Assembly: GCA_944383355.1 (NCBI GenBank)
Contig: CALWPF010000007.1
Coordinates: 1-61,507, forward strand
DNA length: 61,507 nt
Source of the DNA: an uncultured Clostridia bacterium
GTDB lineage: Bacteria > Bacillota > Clostridia > Christensenellales > UBA1242
Reading direction: 5' to 3'
Shown here: in pieces, positions 20,386-29,693 of the stretch
Numbering within the stretch: the stretch's first letter is position 1
How the letters are laid out: each line of letters starts with the position of its first letter
Position numbers and translations under genes: made by a program
Notes under the pieces: model-generated
Databases searched by the model: none
Seen by the model: only the letters and a program-made list of their open reading frames with translations
What the model was told of the DNA's origin: nothing

Positions 20386-20414
20386 AGTGTAACATAATAA
20401 AAATTAAAAATCAA
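20386..20414 (-). promoter_or_regulatory. Promoter of the 19-codon ORF
   Basis: Minus strand: TTGATT (20409-20414), a 17-bp spacer, then TACACT (20386-20391) with an extended TG motif in front. Confidence 0.5.
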
Positions 20415-20491
20415 TACCCAATAATGTTTTTTATCAAAAAATATAAATATATAATTGTTAAAATACATATAAAACTTTATAAAATAGGGTA

Positions 20492-20520
20492 TTGAAAGTT
20501 TATAAATCCTATGATATACT
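20492..20520 (+). promoter_or_regulatory. Promoter of the glycosyltransferase cluster
   Basis: TTGAAA (20492-20497), a 17-bp spacer and TATACT (20515-20520). The same pair of hexamers and spacing occurs before dnaN. It overlaps the first in-frame ATG of the next ORF, which argues for the later start at 20574. Confidence 0.6.
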
Positions 20521-20573
20521 CTCTAATGAATGAGGCAAGTAAATATATCGGTACCAACAAAAGCGAGGGAAAT

Positions 20574-21431
20574 ATGGATAGGACAAAAAAAGATAAAGTT
20601 TCAAAATTAATTGAGCAATTGACTCAGGCGGAGACAGTAGCGCTCGGCGATGGCTTGCACCTAATAAAACTTGAGTTAGATGGTCAAGATGTAGAACAAT
20701 TAATCAACACCATGACACAAGAAGATTTTGCTCAACTACTCAATAATATTCAATTGGGTAGACAACCCAACTCAGATGAAGTATTGCAATTAAATATAAT
20801 GGATCTAACAAGTTTGCCTGGAATAGATGCATCAACTCCTATAACATTGGAACCAATGCCAAGCAAAACCACCAACAAAGCGACAAAAAAACTCAATACC
20901 ATAATGGTAAAGTTATTTGCAGATGCCAAAAAATTCGCACAAAACAAAGTGGCACTAAAAAAAGATTTAATGTTGCTTGATATAAAAATCGCATACGCAC
21001 AAAAATTGTTGGAGAAGAGCATACAGGAATACAATGGAAATAGCCTAGCATTTGCAAAGGTAATGGATAGTGAATTAAGAAGCATAGAATCAAGCAGGAA
21101 AAGTGTAAGAACCAAGATAGTGGAAATGCAAAAAATACAGCAAAATATGGACGCTTACGCAAGCAGTTGGGATAAAGAAATTTGTGCATTAAATGCCCAA
21201 CAAAATCAAACAATGGCAATCAGTGATGCAATTATTCTCCGTGAAAATTTGCCCAAATTAAATAGATGCTATGATTACACTACTTTAGATATATCAATAT
21301 ATGATACACAATATCAAGAGGCAAAAAAAGGAATTGAAAATGTTACAACTAGGTACAAAAACTTTGTATCCTCTATCAACACCACTCCTACTACAACAAC
21401 GGTAGCATCACCAATATCAACCCCAAGATAA
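20574..21431 (+). CDS. Coiled-coil protein of unknown function
   Basis: This reads as 285 residues from the ATG at 20574, which has GCGAGGGA in front and lies about 47 nt after the predicted transcript start. The N-terminal ~110 residues are polar, with a repeated pattern of short helices. Residues ~115-270 are Lys/Gln-rich long helices with heptad spacing, probably a coiled coil. A Thr/Ser/Pro tail ends the protein. There is no signal peptide or membrane segment, and I do not recognise the family. It is the first gene of a same-strand run that continues with a kinase and glycosyltransferases about 100 bp on. Confidence 0.65.
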   Translation: MDRTKKDKVSKLIEQLTQAETVALGDGLHLIKLELDGQDVEQLINTMTQEDFAQLLNNIQLGRQPNSDEVLQLNIMDLTSLPGIDASTPITLEPMPSKTTNKATKKLNTIMVKLFADAKKFAQNKVALKKDLMLLDIKIAYAQKLLEKSIQEYNGNSLAFAKVMDSELRSIESSRKSVRTKIVEMQKIQQNMDAYASSWDKEICALNAQQNQTMAISDAIILRENLPKLNRCYDYTTLDISIYDTQYQEAKKGIENVTTRYKNFVSSINTTPTTTTVASPISTPR

Positions 21432-21527
21432 TGTAGCAATACACTATCTTTTATTTTATAAATTATAATAGTTGCAATAAATATCTTAACTAACCTATAA
21501 ATGATATTAAATTATACAGGTGAGAAT

Positions 21528-22067
21528 ATGAAGAAAATAATATTTTTGGAAGGTTTACCAGGCGTGGGTAAATCGACTATAGCAAAAACGATAAAAAATA
21601 ATTACCCCGATATAAATGTAGTAGATGAGATAATTAGTGGTCAAATGCCAAATTATCAAGAGCAAAACCAAGAATGGTTTATGAAAAATGATGATAAAAA
21701 AATATCGCTGTACAATCAAGGTATTATCGTAATAGATAGAGGTCCAATCAGTACATTATCATATAATCAAACCAGATTAATAACCGATAAAAACTATTCT
21801 TTTGATATTACCAAAGTAGTCAAATGGTTTGAAAGCTACCACAGGCTACTCACCGACCCCAATACATATGTATATTACCTTACCAACAAAAAACAAAGTT
21901 ACTACATATCTATAGAACACAAAGATGACCCATATGGCTCAATAAAAAATCAGCAATTACTAGAGGATATTAGTATATATAACTCACAAAAATACGCCAC
22001 TAATCTTAAAATCATAGAATATCACAAACAAAATATGGAGGAAATCATAAATGAGATTATTAATTAA
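21528..22067 (+). CDS. P-loop kinase, deoxynucleoside/thymidylate kinase-like
   Basis: The ATG at 21528 gives 179 residues and is preceded by GGTGAGA. Walker A is GLPGVGKST at residues ~8-16, and a second conserved element IVIDRGPIST fits the DRx motif of nucleoside and dTMP kinases. A lid-like segment follows (KKQSYYISIEHKD). It should phosphorylate a small substrate with ATP; the substrate is not clear. Its stop overlaps the next gene's start by 17 bases, and the next gene's ribosome site GGAGGA lies inside it. This tight coupling implies a shared pathway with the glycosyltransferase. Confidence 0.7.
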   Translation: MKKIIFLEGLPGVGKSTIAKTIKNNYPDINVVDEIISGQMPNYQEQNQEWFMKNDDKKISLYNQGIIVIDRGPISTLSYNQTRLITDKNYSFDITKVVKWFESYHRLLTDPNTYVYYLTNKKQSYYISIEHKDDPYGSIKNQQLLEDISIYNSQKYATNLKIIEYHKQNMEEIINEIIN

Positions 22068-23304
22068 TTTGTGCGCACACGACGGCATCATTAGCGAATA
22101 TACGGGTGTAGCGACAATGGTCCAAAGATACATAAAAATGATACACAAGATTTTGGACCACTCAAATATTGAATTTCAACTCAACCTGATTACCCCACAA
22201 TACAATACGGATAGTTTTGGGTACTCGAGCTCAGTATTAGCAATGCACGATAAATTACCCAATACAAATATTATCCAATTATCAAATGGCTCAGATGGTA
22301 AGATAAATTTTGGCTCTATAGAAAATTGGCAAACGTTGACCAAAAACGCAGCAGATTATATTAATGCTATATCAAACGCCTCATATGACAAAATCATTAC
22401 AATTTACAATGATGTACCATACACATCACTTGCTAGTTTGTTATCCAATCAACCCAACCATATAAAAATATGGATACCGCACTCGACCGTCAAAATACAT
22501 GATACAGATGCATTTACAAAAAAAGATTCCCAAGAATATAACAGTCGACTAAAACTTGAATGTGATGCGATAAATTTTATCAATAATACTGACAATAATT
22601 TTGTAGCATACATTAGTACATTTATGAAAGAGCACTTGGTCAATGAATATGCATTAAACCAAACCAAATTAATTGAACTATTGAATGGAGAAATAGTAGA
22701 TGATATTACACATACTACCCCATCACCTGACGCCTTGCAACTATATCAACAGGTACAAAATTATGACCAAATTATACTATCCTTTGGCAGAGCAGAAAAA
22801 TACAAAAATCATGAGGCAACAATGCTACTAGGAAAAGCAATGAATATAAAACCTATTGTAGCAGTGCATGGTTATTACAAAGGGCAACCTATAATGAATG
22901 ATTACATTAAGTTGTCACAACAAACCAATGCAACAGTATTTATTGACCCACCATATGATTTTGTAAAAGTTTTGTTGGAACGATTTAAAAATACTCTGAT
23001 AATGTTGATTCCGTCAACCAAAGAGCCTATGGGGTTAATAGTAAACGAGGTGAGGAAACTAAACAAACCAAATATATTGATAGTCGCCAATAATATACCT
23101 GGGCTAAGAGAGCAAATAACAGATGGTGTAGACGGTGTACTAGTAGATTTAAGCAACATACAAGCGTCTGCAGAAAAAATACAAAGTTATCTAGACAGAC
23201 AAAAAATGCAACAACTTATGTTTAATGCGCAAGAAACATTGCGCACAAAATACAATTTTAATAAATGTTTTGAAAAATTTTTTGATAGGATTATGAAAAT
23301 ATGA
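22051..23304 (+). CDS. GT-B glycosyltransferase (GT4-like)
   Basis: A 417-residue retaining-type glycosyltransferase. The C-terminal Rossmann domain shows LSFGRAEKYKNHE, a nucleotide-sugar-binding EPMGLIVNE and NIPGLREQITDGVDGVLV, the usual tail of family 4. The N-terminal domain is divergent. There is no membrane segment, so it is cytoplasmic or peripheral. The ribosome site is GGAGGA inside the kinase gene, and the stop overlaps the next start (ATGA). Donor and acceptor are unknown. Confidence 0.8.
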   Translation: MRLLINLCAHDGIISEYTGVATMVQRYIKMIHKILDHSNIEFQLNLITPQYNTDSFGYSSSVLAMHDKLPNTNIIQLSNGSDGKINFGSIENWQTLTKNAADYINAISNASYDKIITIYNDVPYTSLASLLSNQPNHIKIWIPHSTVKIHDTDAFTKKDSQEYNSRLKLECDAINFINNTDNNFVAYISTFMKEHLVNEYALNQTKLIELLNGEIVDDITHTTPSPDALQLYQQVQNYDQIILSFGRAEKYKNHEATMLLGKAMNIKPIVAVHGYYKGQPIMNDYIKLSQQTNATVFIDPPYDFVKVLLERFKNTLIMLIPSTKEPMGLIVNEVRKLNKPNILIVANNIPGLREQITDGVDGVLVDLSNIQASAEKIQSYLDRQKMQQLMFNAQETLRTKYNFNKCFEKFFDRIMKI

Positions 23305-24851
23305 ATAAATGCTTACCACTAAAAGATGAATTAACACCTATTACTAACCCATATACTACATTTTATGAATGCGGCTTTAATAAACCATTTGAGCAACTGG
23401 ACTTTAGACAACAATTACAAGTAGTTAATGATCTAGTGCGCCAAAGTATGATACCTGATGCAAACGCAGACCCACAAACAGATGTGGATACCTTGATTGG
23501 CAATTGTCATACAGCATCACTCGCTACTATAGAATATTTGAATTATCTAGGTATAGGACACAACATTAGATATGTATTGTGTAGGCAGAGACCATACGAT
23601 CCTCTTGATGTAGTATCAAGGCATACTGCAGTACTGGTAGATGATGCTGAGGGCAATACATATTTTGTCGACTCTACCCCATATGTTGGGTACAAATTTG
23701 GTAAAGTGGAAAAATTGAGCGAATGTATGCCATACAAAGAGTTCTCAGTAATCCAAGGTGAGTCATTTGATTTATTACTCAAAATGAGAGAGGTAATATA
23801 CAAGTGCTCAAAAGGTTTGATGAATGCCGATTCCGCAAAAAAATACATAAAATACATTGCACCAAGTATGGCATACCCTTTTTTGAACGGTCATACCTCT
23901 CAATGTTTGTACTATCTGAGTCAATATATTACAAATCCACAAATCAAGTCTAAACTACTACAAAAATCAATAGAGCTAGACCCTTATGAGAGTCTAGCAG
24001 GTAGAGATATACAAAAATGCAAATATCGCAAAAGTTTGATTATACAACAAATCATACAATGGAGACACGAGCTTGATACGCTCAGACAATCACATTTTGA
24101 CCCACAAAAAGAATTTGAATTGGCAAGATATATATACCAAGAAAGCAAACTAATGAACGAGAATCTAGAGACTCGCATAGACCTAGGAGAGCCTCACAAT
24201 AGGATATCAAATCTCACACCTAGATTGTTTATCGAGGAAGGTGTAAATGTAGTAATGCTAAAACCTTCGGCATTCTTTACAAATACCCAAGATGAAATCG
24301 TCCAAAAAATGATACCAGACAAAAATAAAATTGTATACTCCTATACCGCAAACTTGGCCAACAAAAGAGAAATGACAAATCTAAGACCTATGTTGCTATC
24401 TCACACAGTAGGAGTTGACTTTGAGCAAGCGATGTACGGTAAATCTCAAATCTTTTTGGTGAGGGAGCCTGCACAAGATTTGTACAAAAATAAAAAAATA
24501 TTGAGAGCAAATCTTGCTAAAGAATTTCACAACAAAGATGTAATATGGTATGATGGTAGTATTATAAATTGGAATCCTGACTTGCTTAACCTAGTCCACT
24601 CAACAGATGATGCTAGCGAGGCGTGTTTGCATTTTTTGATAGCACAGCCCGAGCAACAGTTGATGACTAGATATATGTACCCTAACCCACTTTGGAGACA
24701 GGTAGAGGATATATTATATCAAAAATATGGTAGTACTCAGCCATACGGCAATCAAAGGAAATTGGAAATAAATCAAGCATTAGATGAGATTCATGGCTAT
24801 ACACAATGGGATACAAATACAGCAAGCGCCAAACAATTTATAAACAACTAA
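23301..24851 (+). CDS. Transglutaminase/NAT-fold-like fusion protein, unknown
   Basis: A 516-residue protein that I cannot name. The N-terminal ~180 residues show an ordered Cys-His-Asp triad: Cys69 in GNCHTASLA, His108 in SRHTAVLV and Asp124 in YFVDSTPYVG. The spacing and context are those of papain-like transglutaminase or arylamine N-acetyltransferase folds. The remaining ~330 residues are helical and alpha/beta with no known motif; a WYDGS segment lies near residue 415. No signal peptide is seen. It is coupled to the glycosyltransferase on its left (ATGA), and the GT-A gene follows 14 bp later. It may process or ligate a peptide or acyl group on the glycan product; that is inference. Confidence 0.6.
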   Translation: MNKCLPLKDELTPITNPYTTFYECGFNKPFEQLDFRQQLQVVNDLVRQSMIPDANADPQTDVDTLIGNCHTASLATIEYLNYLGIGHNIRYVLCRQRPYDPLDVVSRHTAVLVDDAEGNTYFVDSTPYVGYKFGKVEKLSECMPYKEFSVIQGESFDLLLKMREVIYKCSKGLMNADSAKKYIKYIAPSMAYPFLNGHTSQCLYYLSQYITNPQIKSKLLQKSIELDPYESLAGRDIQKCKYRKSLIIQQIIQWRHELDTLRQSHFDPQKEFELARYIYQESKLMNENLETRIDLGEPHNRISNLTPRLFIEEGVNVVMLKPSAFFTNTQDEIVQKMIPDKNKIVYSYTANLANKREMTNLRPMLLSHTVGVDFEQAMYGKSQIFLVREPAQDLYKNKKILRANLAKEFHNKDVIWYDGSIINWNPDLLNLVHSTDDASEACLHFLIAQPEQQLMTRYMYPNPLWRQVEDILYQKYGSTQPYGNQRKLEINQALDEIHGYTQWDTNTASAKQFINN

Positions 24852-24865
24852 TGATGGAGAACTAT

Positions 24866-25900
24866 ATGCAAACAAAAGATAACGAAGAGATTAAATTTTC
24901 CATAATTGTACCTTATCACAATACAAAAGAAGAATATTTTGGCAAATGCTTGGATAGCCTAGCAAACCAAGATTACTCAAACTATGAGGTAATCATCATA
25001 AACGATAGCACCTCTAATGAATATGATAATATTTTGGAACCATACAAAAAATTAAATAATTTTGTAATCAAGCGGGAATCAGCACAAGGAGTATCAGCAT
25101 CTCGTAATCAAGGTGTCCAACTATCGACAGGAGATTATATTTTATTTGTAGATGCTGATGACTGGCTAATGCCAAACACTTGCAAAATATTAGCTCAAAT
25201 TATAGTCAATAATAATTTACCTCAAGTAATAATTGGAAGATGTTTTTTACATAGAGATGACAACATACAGGAAAGTGAATGTAACCAAGCTAGTGAGATA
25301 GTACCAGACAAACAACCATTGATTGATTCAATTTTTTTGAACTATAACAATAAATATACCTATGTAGATACCCCTTGGGCAAAAGCATTTAATAAAAAAT
25401 TTTTACAAGATAACAGTATCAAATTCAAACAAACTCTATCAAATGGAGAAGATGGGGTGTTTAATTATGAAGCTTATACAAAAGCTAACTCCATATATTT
25501 TACTAGAGAAATAATTTATAATTATAGATTTAATCCATACTCTGTATGCGCATCATATACTGACGACTTGGATAAAAAATTTGCTACATTCTATGATGAG
25601 TACAAAAAAGCAATTGATACTCTTGCTACACAAAAAGATAGAGACTTAAACAACCTCAATTATTTAGCAATAAGGAACCTATGTAGATGTCTTCGTAAAC
25701 TTTTAAATAAATGTCCAAATTACAAGAGTTTTAAGGCTAGATTAAAATCAATCTTGGATATGCCAGAATATAGTACTCCACTACGAGATATTAAATTGAG
25801 TGATTTAAACTGTGGCAAGAGATATGTCACAGCATTATGTAGACTAAAAATATATTACCCATTGTATAGAATGTCAAAAAAAGGTTTCAAGATTAGATAA
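24866..25900 (+). CDS. GT-A glycosyltransferase (family 2)
   Basis: This reads as 344 residues from the ATG at 24866, which has GGAGAA in front; longer in-frame starts overlap the previous gene and lack a ribosome site. Family 2 hallmarks are FSIIVPYHN near the start, YEVIIINDSTS, GVSASRNQGV and the metal-binding DADDW motif. A helical C-terminal part follows, with no clear membrane anchor. It is the last gene of the cluster, with a strong terminator right after. It probably adds sugars to a surface or secreted product together with the GT-B enzyme. Confidence 0.88.
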   Translation: MQTKDNEEIKFSIIVPYHNTKEEYFGKCLDSLANQDYSNYEVIIINDSTSNEYDNILEPYKKLNNFVIKRESAQGVSASRNQGVQLSTGDYILFVDADDWLMPNTCKILAQIIVNNNLPQVIIGRCFLHRDDNIQESECNQASEIVPDKQPLIDSIFLNYNNKYTYVDTPWAKAFNKKFLQDNSIKFKQTLSNGEDGVFNYEAYTKANSIYFTREIIYNYRFNPYSVCASYTDDLDKKFATFYDEYKKAIDTLATQKDRDLNNLNYLAIRNLCRCLRKLLNKCPNYKSFKARLKSILDMPEYSTPLRDIKLSDLNCGKRYVTALCRLKIYYPLYRMSKKGFKIR

Positions 25901-25902
25901 AA

Positions 25903-25933
25903 CAGGAGAGAATTGGGTCTCTCCTATTTTTTA
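25903..25933 (+). terminator. Terminator of the glycosyltransferase cluster
   Basis: An eight-base stem AGGAGAGA/TCTCTCCT with a six-base loop followed by ATTTTTT, three bases after the last stop codon. Apart from this and the promoter at 26176-26205, the gap to 26235 holds nothing I recognise. Confidence 0.9.
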
Positions 25934-26175
25934 TCCAAAGTGTTTGTATAAAAACAAATCCCTTAGTATTGCAAGTAATATTATATATTTGCACCAAATG
26001 GTGCATTAATTTGTTTTAATGCCACTGTTGTCTATTTAATTATGCAATTAAAAAGTTATATAACTATAAAAAATATTAACAATATCTTTACTGGACATCT
26101 TTGTTTTTACTTGTGAAAAAAATCTTGATTAGTTATAATAATATAAAACTTGGGTGAAACGAAATAGTATTATTT

Positions 26176-26205
26176 TTGTTTAATATGGGCGATTAAGTTT
26201 ATAAT
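26176..26205 (+). promoter_or_regulatory. Promoter of the frameshifted surface protein gene
   Basis: TTGTTT (26176-26181), an 18-bp spacer and a perfect TATAAT (26200-26205), 29 bp before the ATG at 26235. Confidence 0.6.
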
Positions 26206-26234
26206 ATAAAAAATGGGAATATAAGAGGGAGCTA

Positions 26235-28309
26235 ATGAAAAACATCAAAAAAATAGGGATAATAGGCGGTCTGTTTGCCTGCGTGATGTTGGTATGTTTT
26301 TTGTGTTAGTCCAATTTACAAAACAATATGTTAATGCTGGTTGGATTAATGGCGGGTATTATACCAACGCCCCTGCTTATGTAGCGGGTGCACAAAATGA
26401 CGCAATAGATAGGATTAACAATACTATAAATTCAAGCAAAGTTACTCCTCTCTTTACCGCTAATGGTATAAATTATAGTGTAGTAGCAGACCTACTTAAC
26501 ATATTAAACGATGGTGCAGTGGTAGGTAACAAGACATTTCCAACTGCTGCGGAAGAAGTAACATATTTTACAGCAAAAGATTTTGGGAAATATGATAACC
26601 AAACCAATGCCCAACTACTCCTCAAATTGCTAGACAACACTGGTAACGCAAATTATGGTGCAAGCACGGTTGCATCTACATATTGGCAAGTAGTTTATCG
26701 TACTACAACTACAGATCAAGATATCTTGACTCTATATATGGTCAATGGATATACTGGTAGTTGGTTTAATGATGTAGACGGAGATTATTCTGCAAGTACA
26801 GTTCAAACTTTTGTAAAAAATACCTACGATCAACTTACTCAATCATTCAATCAACTAGATGAATATGTCGTAGCGCCAAAGGACCTGCCAATGGAATGGC
26901 AAAGTAGTGCATATCAGACCTCTCAAAATAGTGTGGGCAATTATTTTGCTGGTGATCAAGCTAGCTCAGCTGGTGCAAGTGGTAATGGCGGCGGATATTC
27001 CATAAACAATGGAATGGATGGGCAAAATGCACGACATAGTAGCTGGGTGGAAGAAGCTGAAGATGCTAATACGCCCTATTCAGACAAACTATGGTTACCT
27101 AGTGCTTTTGAGGTGTTGAGTACAGGATATGGGACAGGTTATATACCTGGAACAGATAGATATTATGATGGTGTTGAGTCAGTATCAGTTATTAGTGATA
27201 CCGCAGATAAAAATACAGGAATGGAAAGCGTAACAGATGATGGGCGTACTGGATTGTGGGAACTAAACGCATATGATAGAGCGACTGGAGCATGGGCATG
27301 GCTGAGGTCGTGTGACTCAGATGGTCGGAGAGCAAATGTAATATTTAATAATGGTAGGACTCATGCATATCAACACAATGATGGCTGTATGGTACGAGCA
27401 GCAATACATATTGATCTAGAAAAACTCAAAACATATACACTTAATTTTGATTCCAATGGCTCTGGAGAACCAAATAAAACATTAACAAAAACTTGTGGTG
27501 AAACTCTCATACTACCTGATAATACAGCGTTTACAAGATATGGATACGAACTTATAGGTTGGGCAACAACGAGCACTGCAACTACCCCTACATATGCTTG
27601 TGGAGCAGAATACAACTCTGATGACTTTACCACTCTGTACGCAGTATGGGAGCAGAATATATTCCAAATAAATGCTTCATCAAATATAACGCATGTGAGT
27701 TGTGTGACTGGTAGTGGCGTATACGAAAAGGGAGCCAATGTAACACTCTCAGCAAATGATGTGGATAAAAGATTTCGTTTTGTGCAATGGCAGAGTGATG
27801 GAGTACCTGTTTCCACCCAAAGCACTTACTCTTTTACCGCATCTGTTGACATCAATCTAGTAGCGATTTATCAATTCAATTTATCTTCTATGGATATCAA
27901 TTATGCGACACAACTTTTTTGGATAGCGGACAGAGTCCAAGATGGTATTACTTTTGATGGTGTTATATTTAACTTGGTTGCGGATATTGACATTACTAAT
28001 GTAACAGACCAAGTATGGCAAACTATAGGTGACAGTACACACAACTTTGCAGGAATTGTTAATGGTAATGGATATAATATACGCTACTCTGCCACAGAGA
28101 GCTCAATAGCAAATGGAGGTGTACCGACTCATGGTGACTATATAACACTGTTTGCAAACAATATAACTGGCGATTTATACGACCTATATATTACTGATGA
28201 TGTAGCCGCTGGCGTAAATATTACTTTTGGAATGTCTACGCTGTACCCATATGACAATAGCCTAGAGCTCACAGATGATGAGAATAAAATAGTATTACCA
28301 CCAAGATAA
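26235..28309 (+). CDS. Secreted InlB-repeat surface protein, frameshifted in a T tract
   Basis: The ATG at 26235 has a good ribosome site (GAGGGAG) and encodes a signal peptide (MKNIKKIGIIGGLFACVMLV). That frame stops at 26309 after 24 codons. The rest is open in another frame from 26294 for 671 codons. The frames join at six Ts (26297-26302); a seventh T would give one continuous ORF. The mature part has a DUF6273-like region (~residues 200-385, ending in a WLRSC..VRAAIHI pattern), one InlB B-repeat (FDSNGSGEP to LYAVW), an Ig-like segment and an unrecognised C-terminus. It may be phase-variable, a pseudogene or a sequencing error. Confidence 0.75.
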
Positions 28310-28387
28310 TTACACTATTACAATATAAAAAACTATGATAAGCGTATAAGTTATCATCATAAATTAATAATACAAAATATAGTTAAT

Positions 28388-28506
28388 AAAAATAGGATAA
28401 CTTAGTCCATAATTTTAAAAACTAAAAAGGAGCTTTGCTATTTTTGTAAAGTTCCTTTTCTTATACTCTGCTAGTTTTAGAGTTTACAGACTTTATCCTA
28501 TTTTTT
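28388..28506. repeat. Palindromic repeat element, copy A
   Basis: A ~119-bp imperfect palindrome with ends AAAATAGGATAA (28389-28400) and TTATCCTATTTT (28493-28504). The centre is a hairpin, AAAGGAGCTTT/AAAGTTCCTTT. Related copies lie at 48507-48636 and 48791-48913. It is non-coding and looks like a small inverted-repeat element. The rest of 28310-28675 is AT-rich with a promoter near its right end. Confidence 0.7.
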
Positions 28507-28626
28507 GTTGCTGCAAAACTCAAAAAATATAATTTAATTGTTGATAAAATAAATTTTGAAATTGGTATAACAAAATAAATTTTTTATGTAATAAAATTTA
28601 TATAAAAATATAATAATTAAAATTAT

Positions 28627-28655
28627 TTGACACCCAAAAGGTTAAAATGTTATCT
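28627..28655 (+). promoter_or_regulatory. Promoter of the CYTH gene
   Basis: TTGACA (28627-28632), a 17-bp spacer and TTATCT (28650-28655), 20 bp before the ATG. Confidence 0.5.
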
Positions 28656-28675
28656 TAGATAGCAAGAGGTGAATT

Positions 28676-29155
28676 ATGAATAATAAAGAGTATGAATATA
28701 GTTTTGAGGTGAAAGATTTGACCCCTTTTATACAATATTGCAAAGATAATGATTATCAGTTTGTCGAAAAACACGAGCAAGAGCGCACCATATACAGAGA
28801 CAAAGACCGAACCATGATGGCTAGACTCACACTAAACATAAAAAATGGTGTGACAACTAGACAATTGGACTTTAAAGAGGATCAATTAGTTGAGGGACAG
28901 ATATTGGGTGAACGCAGAGAATCACTAGCACTGGATTACGATAATAATGATGCCGTCTTGTCAATATTGGACTTTTTGGGGTTTAGCCAAGACAATACCC
29001 TAGTACGCACTAGGTATGTTTATCAAAAAGGCAATGTCAAATTTGAATTAGATGAATATACAGTGCCTCGCACCACATGTGTTGTGGGAATAGAGGGAGA
29101 AAAAAGCGCAGTAGATGCAGTATATAGCGAAGTCAAAGATTTTGCAAAACTATAG
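28676..29155 (+). CDS. CYTH-domain-like protein
   Basis: A 159-residue protein with a good ribosome site (AGAGGTG). The alternating charged strands, an N-terminal EYEYSFEV in place of the ExExK motif, a VRTRYVYQKGNVKFELDEY segment and the GIEGE near the end match the CYTH/triphosphate-tunnel fold. Family members hydrolyse inorganic or thiamine triphosphate, or are adenylate cyclases; which applies here is not clear. The N-terminal motif is imperfect. Stand-alone gene. Confidence 0.65.
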   Translation: MNNKEYEYSFEVKDLTPFIQYCKDNDYQFVEKHEQERTIYRDKDRTMMARLTLNIKNGVTTRQLDFKEDQLVEGQILGERRESLALDYDNNDAVLSILDFLGFSQDNTLVRTRYVYQKGNVKFELDEYTVPRTTCVVGIEGEKSAVDAVYSEVKDFAKL

Positions 29156-29693
29156 TCATTTATATAATAAAAACATAGGTAGCAATTTACCAATATTATC
29201 CTTACATAAAAATATCTTCTACTTATATCTCAAAACCTCATAAAAATACCAGTATTATGAGAAAAAACGTTATTATTTATTTTTCTAAAGTAATTAAGTA
29301 AAATTTTAATAAAGATAAAAATATACAAAGTAATTGGTTTTTAAATAAAGAGAGAAGTTATGAGGAAAATATATTCCAACTTAAAGACACTCCAACATAT
29401 TGAATTTTTTAAGTGATTTTTTGATTGCCTTTTAAATATTAAATTTTGCCATATCTTTTCTTGCCTAAATAATACTTAAATTCAATCATTATCCTAATGC
29501 AAATACAATAATAAAACAACTGAAAAATAACTTCAGTTGTTTTTGTTTGCAGATGATAAAATTATAAAGGTAAAAATTAATCAAAATATCGTGTTTTTTA
29601 ATTATCAATATAATATCAAAAATTTGAACAGCAATACAAAGTATGAATTAATTACCTCTGATTGAGTTAGTGTTTAAATGTAGTATATTTACC
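29156..29693. other. Intergenic region with a bidirectional terminator
   Basis: 538 bp, AT-rich. The only clear feature is a hairpin at 29513-29545 (AAAACAACTGAA arm, seven-base loop, TTCAGTTGTTTT arm). It can terminate both the CYTH gene and the convergent ABC operon. An 18-codon ORF at 29360 has only a weak ribosome site and is not called. Confidence 0.6.
29513..29545. terminator. Bidirectional terminator between CYTH gene and ABC operon
   Basis: A twelve-base perfect stem with A-rich and T-rich flanks on both sides. Confidence 0.75.

Noticed and set aside
29360-29416. 18-codon + strand ORF
   Set aside because: Weak AGAGAAG ribosome site, no promoter or terminator of its own; unlike the 20294-20353 ORF it lacks a full expression unit.
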